Source: Candidatus Fermentibacteraceae bacterium
GTDB taxonomy: Bacteria > Fermentibacterota > Fermentibacteria > Fermentibacterales > JCC-6
Reading direction: 5' to 3'
Assembly: GCA_021162285.1 (NCBI GenBank)
Contig: JAGGYZ010000086.1
Span: forward strand, 1 to 7,704
DNA: 7,704 nucleotides
The position numbers and the translations under genes were made by a program. The notes below the pieces were generated by a model, which had not been told where the DNA came from, ran no database searches, and worked only from the letters and a program-made list of their open reading frames with translations. Each line of letters begins with the position of its first letter. The stretch's first letter is position 1. Shown here in pieces: positions 5,549 through 7,704 of this stretch.

Positions 5549-7704
5549 TTAGTGCATCTGCTGGCGGGAACCGGTCTCTGTTATCGTTCCAGGTTCTGCT
5601 GCTGCAGTTTCGAACGGTTCAGTTTCTCCAGGCAGATACAACCTCACGACTACGGAAGTACCGGAGCTCAGACCGAAATGCAGAATACCGCTGTTCTGGC
5701 TTGTTGTTCCGCTGCCGCCTTCCACCTGCCTCAATTGTGTAACCCCATCCTGTTCAACCTCCACAACACAACCGATCCCCGATGGATTTACCCCTTCAGG
5801 AGGAACCACCCTGACCAAAAGCCAGTTCCCGCCTTCAGTGGTGTTTTTGAGGAGGGTAAAACCGTCTCCGGAACCGATGAGCAGATCAAGCTTGCCGTCT
5901 GTGTTAAAATCACCGGCAGCCGCACCCCAGCCGTTGAAAACCCTCGCTCCGGAAAGCCAGGTTACATCTTCAAATCTGCCGTCTCCTGTGTTCAGGTAAA
6001 GAAAGCTTCTTCTGTCCGGATAGATCGAAGTAACAAACAGATCGAGCAGGCCGTCATTGTTGAAGTCACCCCACACAGGGTTGGACATGGTTTCCTCGAA
6101 CCGGATCCCTGATTCAGCCCGTACATCGGTAAATCGGCCCTGTGTGTTCTGAAGAAGCATGCTTCTGTCGGAAAACACTATGTACCTGGGGTGTGCCAGA
6201 CTGGCCGAGAACAGATCCCAGTCTCCATCGTTGTCGTAGTCGCCCCAGGCGCTGCCTATGGTGTGTCCCCACCATCCGTCAACATCAACTCCAGCCACAC
6301 CGGAGCGGAGTGCGGTATTTGATGCAAAACCGTCTTTATTGCTCCAGAGGAAATTCTCCTGAAGCCTGTAGTTTGAAACAAAGATGTCCATGTCCCCATC
6401 CAGATCGTAATCACACGGGCTGACCCCTCTACCGCACAGGGGGTTCCCAAGAAACGGTAGCATTCCAAGGCTGTCTCCAGCTTCAGCAAACCCCTGTTCA
6501 CTGCCCAGGTAAAACCCGTCTGCGGTACCTGTTCCCTGACCGTTCTCGTAGCTGGCGATATACAGGTCAAGCCAGCCGTCTGCATTCCAGTCAAGCAGTG
6601 CTACACCTTCGGCGGAGGCTTCAGAAGGTCTGATTCCTGACCAGGCCGTAATATCCTGCAAAGTACCGTCTGTATTCAGGTAGACCTGTACCGGTTTTCC
6701 GGAGGTTACCAGATCGGGCAGGCCATCGTTGTTTATGTCTCCCCATATCCCACCGTTGCCTCTGCACGAATCAAGTCCGGCCTCGCCTGTAACATCGGTG
6801 AAGTACAAACCCTCAATATTCTGATAAAGGCAGTGCCCGGCATAGATATCCGGAAGTCCGTCAGTGTTCCAGTCACACCATGATACCCGGCTTCCGGAAA
6901 GCAGGCTGTCCGGACCCATAATATCAGTGCGATCCTCAAACACCGGTCCGCTGTATCCGAAGTACTCCCGTGCCCACTGAACCGGAGCTGTGTTTTCAGG
7001 GAGCAGACTGTCCATGGAAGAGACCGCCAGGCCGCTCCAGCGGTTTCGCACATCTCCTGCTGCGGCTGCTTCAGCAAAACTGCCCAGCGCACTCAGGGTA
7101 TCGCCTGCTGCAACAAAAAGTTTTCCCTGGAGCCAGAACAGTGATGACTTCGTGTGGTAGTCGTTTACATCGAAACAGGTGTTTGAGATCACACCTGTAA
7201 GTTCTTCAAGAGCCCTGTGCCGCTGGCCCTGCCCTGCCATGGCAAACAGCCTTCTGAACTGAAGACCGGCTTCAAGGGCGCCGGCAGTGAGAGCCCACTC
7301 TTCTTCAGGCACTTCCGAGGGGGCATCTGCCTCATAAAACAGTTCCAGCCCTTCAACAGCGTAGTATTCCGCTTCCGCCCACGATGAATCCCTGTCAATG
7401 CACATGGCAGCGCCGGTAAGATACACCACCGGGTCTTCAGGACAGGCTTCCTGCCAGTTCAGCAGATAGTCTTTCCAGACAAGGGAATCTGAAGTTTCCG
7501 TTACTGCTGCCAGTGTATACTGCCACGCTCTGCTGCGCCACAGTTCAGACCTGTCACCCCATATCCCGAGGAAATCCTGCAGAACAGCAATTTTTAAAGA
7601 GTCGTTGTACCACACAGGATAAAGATTGTTGTAAAACTCCCAGCTGATCACCTGAGAAGACTGAAGAGATCCGGGGAATCTGTCTGTTATCAGCAGTACG
7701 AGAC
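5549..7704 (-). CDS. FG-GAP/VCBS repeat protein with ASPIC/UnbV domain, 5' end outside window
   Basis: The frame stays open to the right edge of the window, so the gene is partial. A GTG at 7651 has no ribosome binding site, and 17 further in-frame codons precede it, starting with hydrophobic LVLLIT, perhaps the end of a signal or anchor helix. Numbering from that GTG, residues 30-225 are mostly helical and TPR-like (for example the stretch near 170-200 ending in A-A-A-A-G-D). Residues 251-605 hold seven FG-GAP/VCBS repeats with D-x-[DN]-x-DG calcium loops at D260, D305, D354, D414, D471, D529 and D581, matching a seven-bladed propeller. Residues 608-675 match the ASPIC/UnbV domain (PF07593): NWLLVRV, SGIG, QVEGGSG and SQNSGILHFG. 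Family members are exported and many bind calcium, but their functions are mostly undetermined; a surface or adhesion role is inferred. TAA is at 5551-5549. The secreted-protein gene follows 84 bases downstream with its own promoter and no terminator between. Confidence 0.88.
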   Translation of the reverse strand, partial: LVLLITDRFPGSLQSSQVISWEFYNNLYPVWYNDSLKIAVLQDFLGIWGDRSELWRSRAWQYTLAAVTETSDSLVWKDYLLNWQEACPEDPVVYLTGAAMCIDRDSSWAEAEYYAVEGLELFYEADAPSEVPEEEWALTAGALEAGLQFRRLFAMAGQGQRHRALEELTGVISNTCFDVNDYHTKSSLFWLQGKLFVAAGDTLSALGSFAEAAAAGDVRNRWSGLAVSSMDSLLPENTAPVQWAREYFGYSGPVFEDRTDIMGPDSLLSGSRVSWCDWNTDGLPDIYAGHCLYQNIEGLYFTDVTGEAGLDSCRGNGGIWGDINNDGLPDLVTSGKPVQVYLNTDGTLQDITAWSGIRPSEASAEGVALLDWNADGWLDLYIASYENGQGTGTADGFYLGSEQGFAEAGDSLGMLPFLGNPLCGRGVSPCDYDLDGDMDIFVSNYRLQENFLWSNKDGFASNTALRSGVAGVDVDGWWGHTIGSAWGDYDNDGDWDLFSASLAHPRYIVFSDRSMLLQNTQGRFTDVRAESGIRFEETMSNPVWGDFNNDGLLDLFVTSIYPDRRSFLYLNTGDGRFEDVTWLSGARVFNGWGAAAGDFNTDGKLDLLIGSGDGFTLLKNTTEGGNWLLVRVVPPEGVNPSGIGCVVEVEQDGVTQLRQVEGGSGTTSQNSGILHFGLSSGTSVVVRLYLPGETEPFETAAAEPGTITETGSRQQMH
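5837..6901 (-). repeat. Seven FG-GAP/VCBS protein repeats with calcium loops
   Basis: Seven D-x-[DN]-x-DG loops are spaced by 45, 49, 60, 57, 58 and 52 residues. The aspartates at loop positions 1 and 5 and the glycine at position 6 are present in all seven. Each loop is followed by a short hydrophobic D-hydrophobic strand (PDIY, PDLV, LDLY, MDIF, WDLF, LDLF, LDLL). The repeats are degenerate in DNA, so this is an old duplication. Confidence 0.85.

Noticed and set aside
5552..6112. 186-codon open frame on the plus strand opposite the FG-GAP gene
   Set aside because: It mirrors the ASPIC/UnbV and FG-GAP coding region on the other strand and has no recognisable domain.
7649..7651. GTG as the start of the FG-GAP protein
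   Set aside because: No Shine-Dalgarno precedes it and the frame is open for 17 more codons to the window edge, so the true start is outside.
1..7704. Defence system, mobile element, CRISPR array, tRNA or rRNA
   Set aside because: I found no transposase, integrase, nuclease, direct-repeat array, terminal inverted repeats or RNA-gene signature in the window.

Overview
The window comes from a bacterium with densely packed genes, moderate GC, Shine-Dalgarno-led starts and exported beta-propeller-type proteins. That mix (FG-GAP/VCBS plus ASPIC/UnbV, very acidic secreted proteins, a C-terminal tryptophan-glycine-lysine-phenylalanine tail) resembles poorly cultured lineages around the FCB group or Fermentibacterota-like candidate phyla. 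This placement is a low-confidence impression; nothing here fixes the taxonomy.

Left half (1-4564, plus strand): a tight three-gene operon whose first gene is cut by the window edge. It holds (i) the C-terminal end of a flippase-like / lysylphosphatidylglycerol-synthase-type membrane protein, (ii) a 759-residue YfhO-family GT-C-like membrane protein, and (iii) a 701-residue protein fusing a complete second flippase-like membrane domain to a complete radical SAM domain with extra C-terminal cysteines. The genes overlap by 17 and 8 bases, so translational coupling is likely. YfhO-type proteins transfer sugars from lipid carriers on the outer face of the membrane, and flippase-like proteins are thought to move lipids or lipid-linked groups. 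The operon therefore reads as an envelope lipid or glycan modification module, with a radical SAM enzyme physically tethered to a membrane lipid-handling domain. That fusion is the most unusual item in the window.

Centre (4565-4627): a GC-rich hairpin with A and T tracts on both sides sits between convergent genes and can serve as a terminator in both directions.

Right half (4628-7704, minus strand): two genes for probably exported proteins. The upstream one runs off the right edge. It has a helical TPR-like N-terminal part, seven FG-GAP/VCBS calcium-loop repeats and a C-terminal ASPIC/UnbV domain. After an 84-base gap comes a 278-residue secreted protein with a clear signal peptide and five propeller-like repeats. 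The gap contains a near-consensus sigma-70-type promoter (TTGACA, 17 bases, TATTAT), a leader hairpin and a strong ribosome binding site, so this small secreted protein is probably made in quantity. I saw no RNA genes, CRISPR arrays, insertion sequences or attachment sites.
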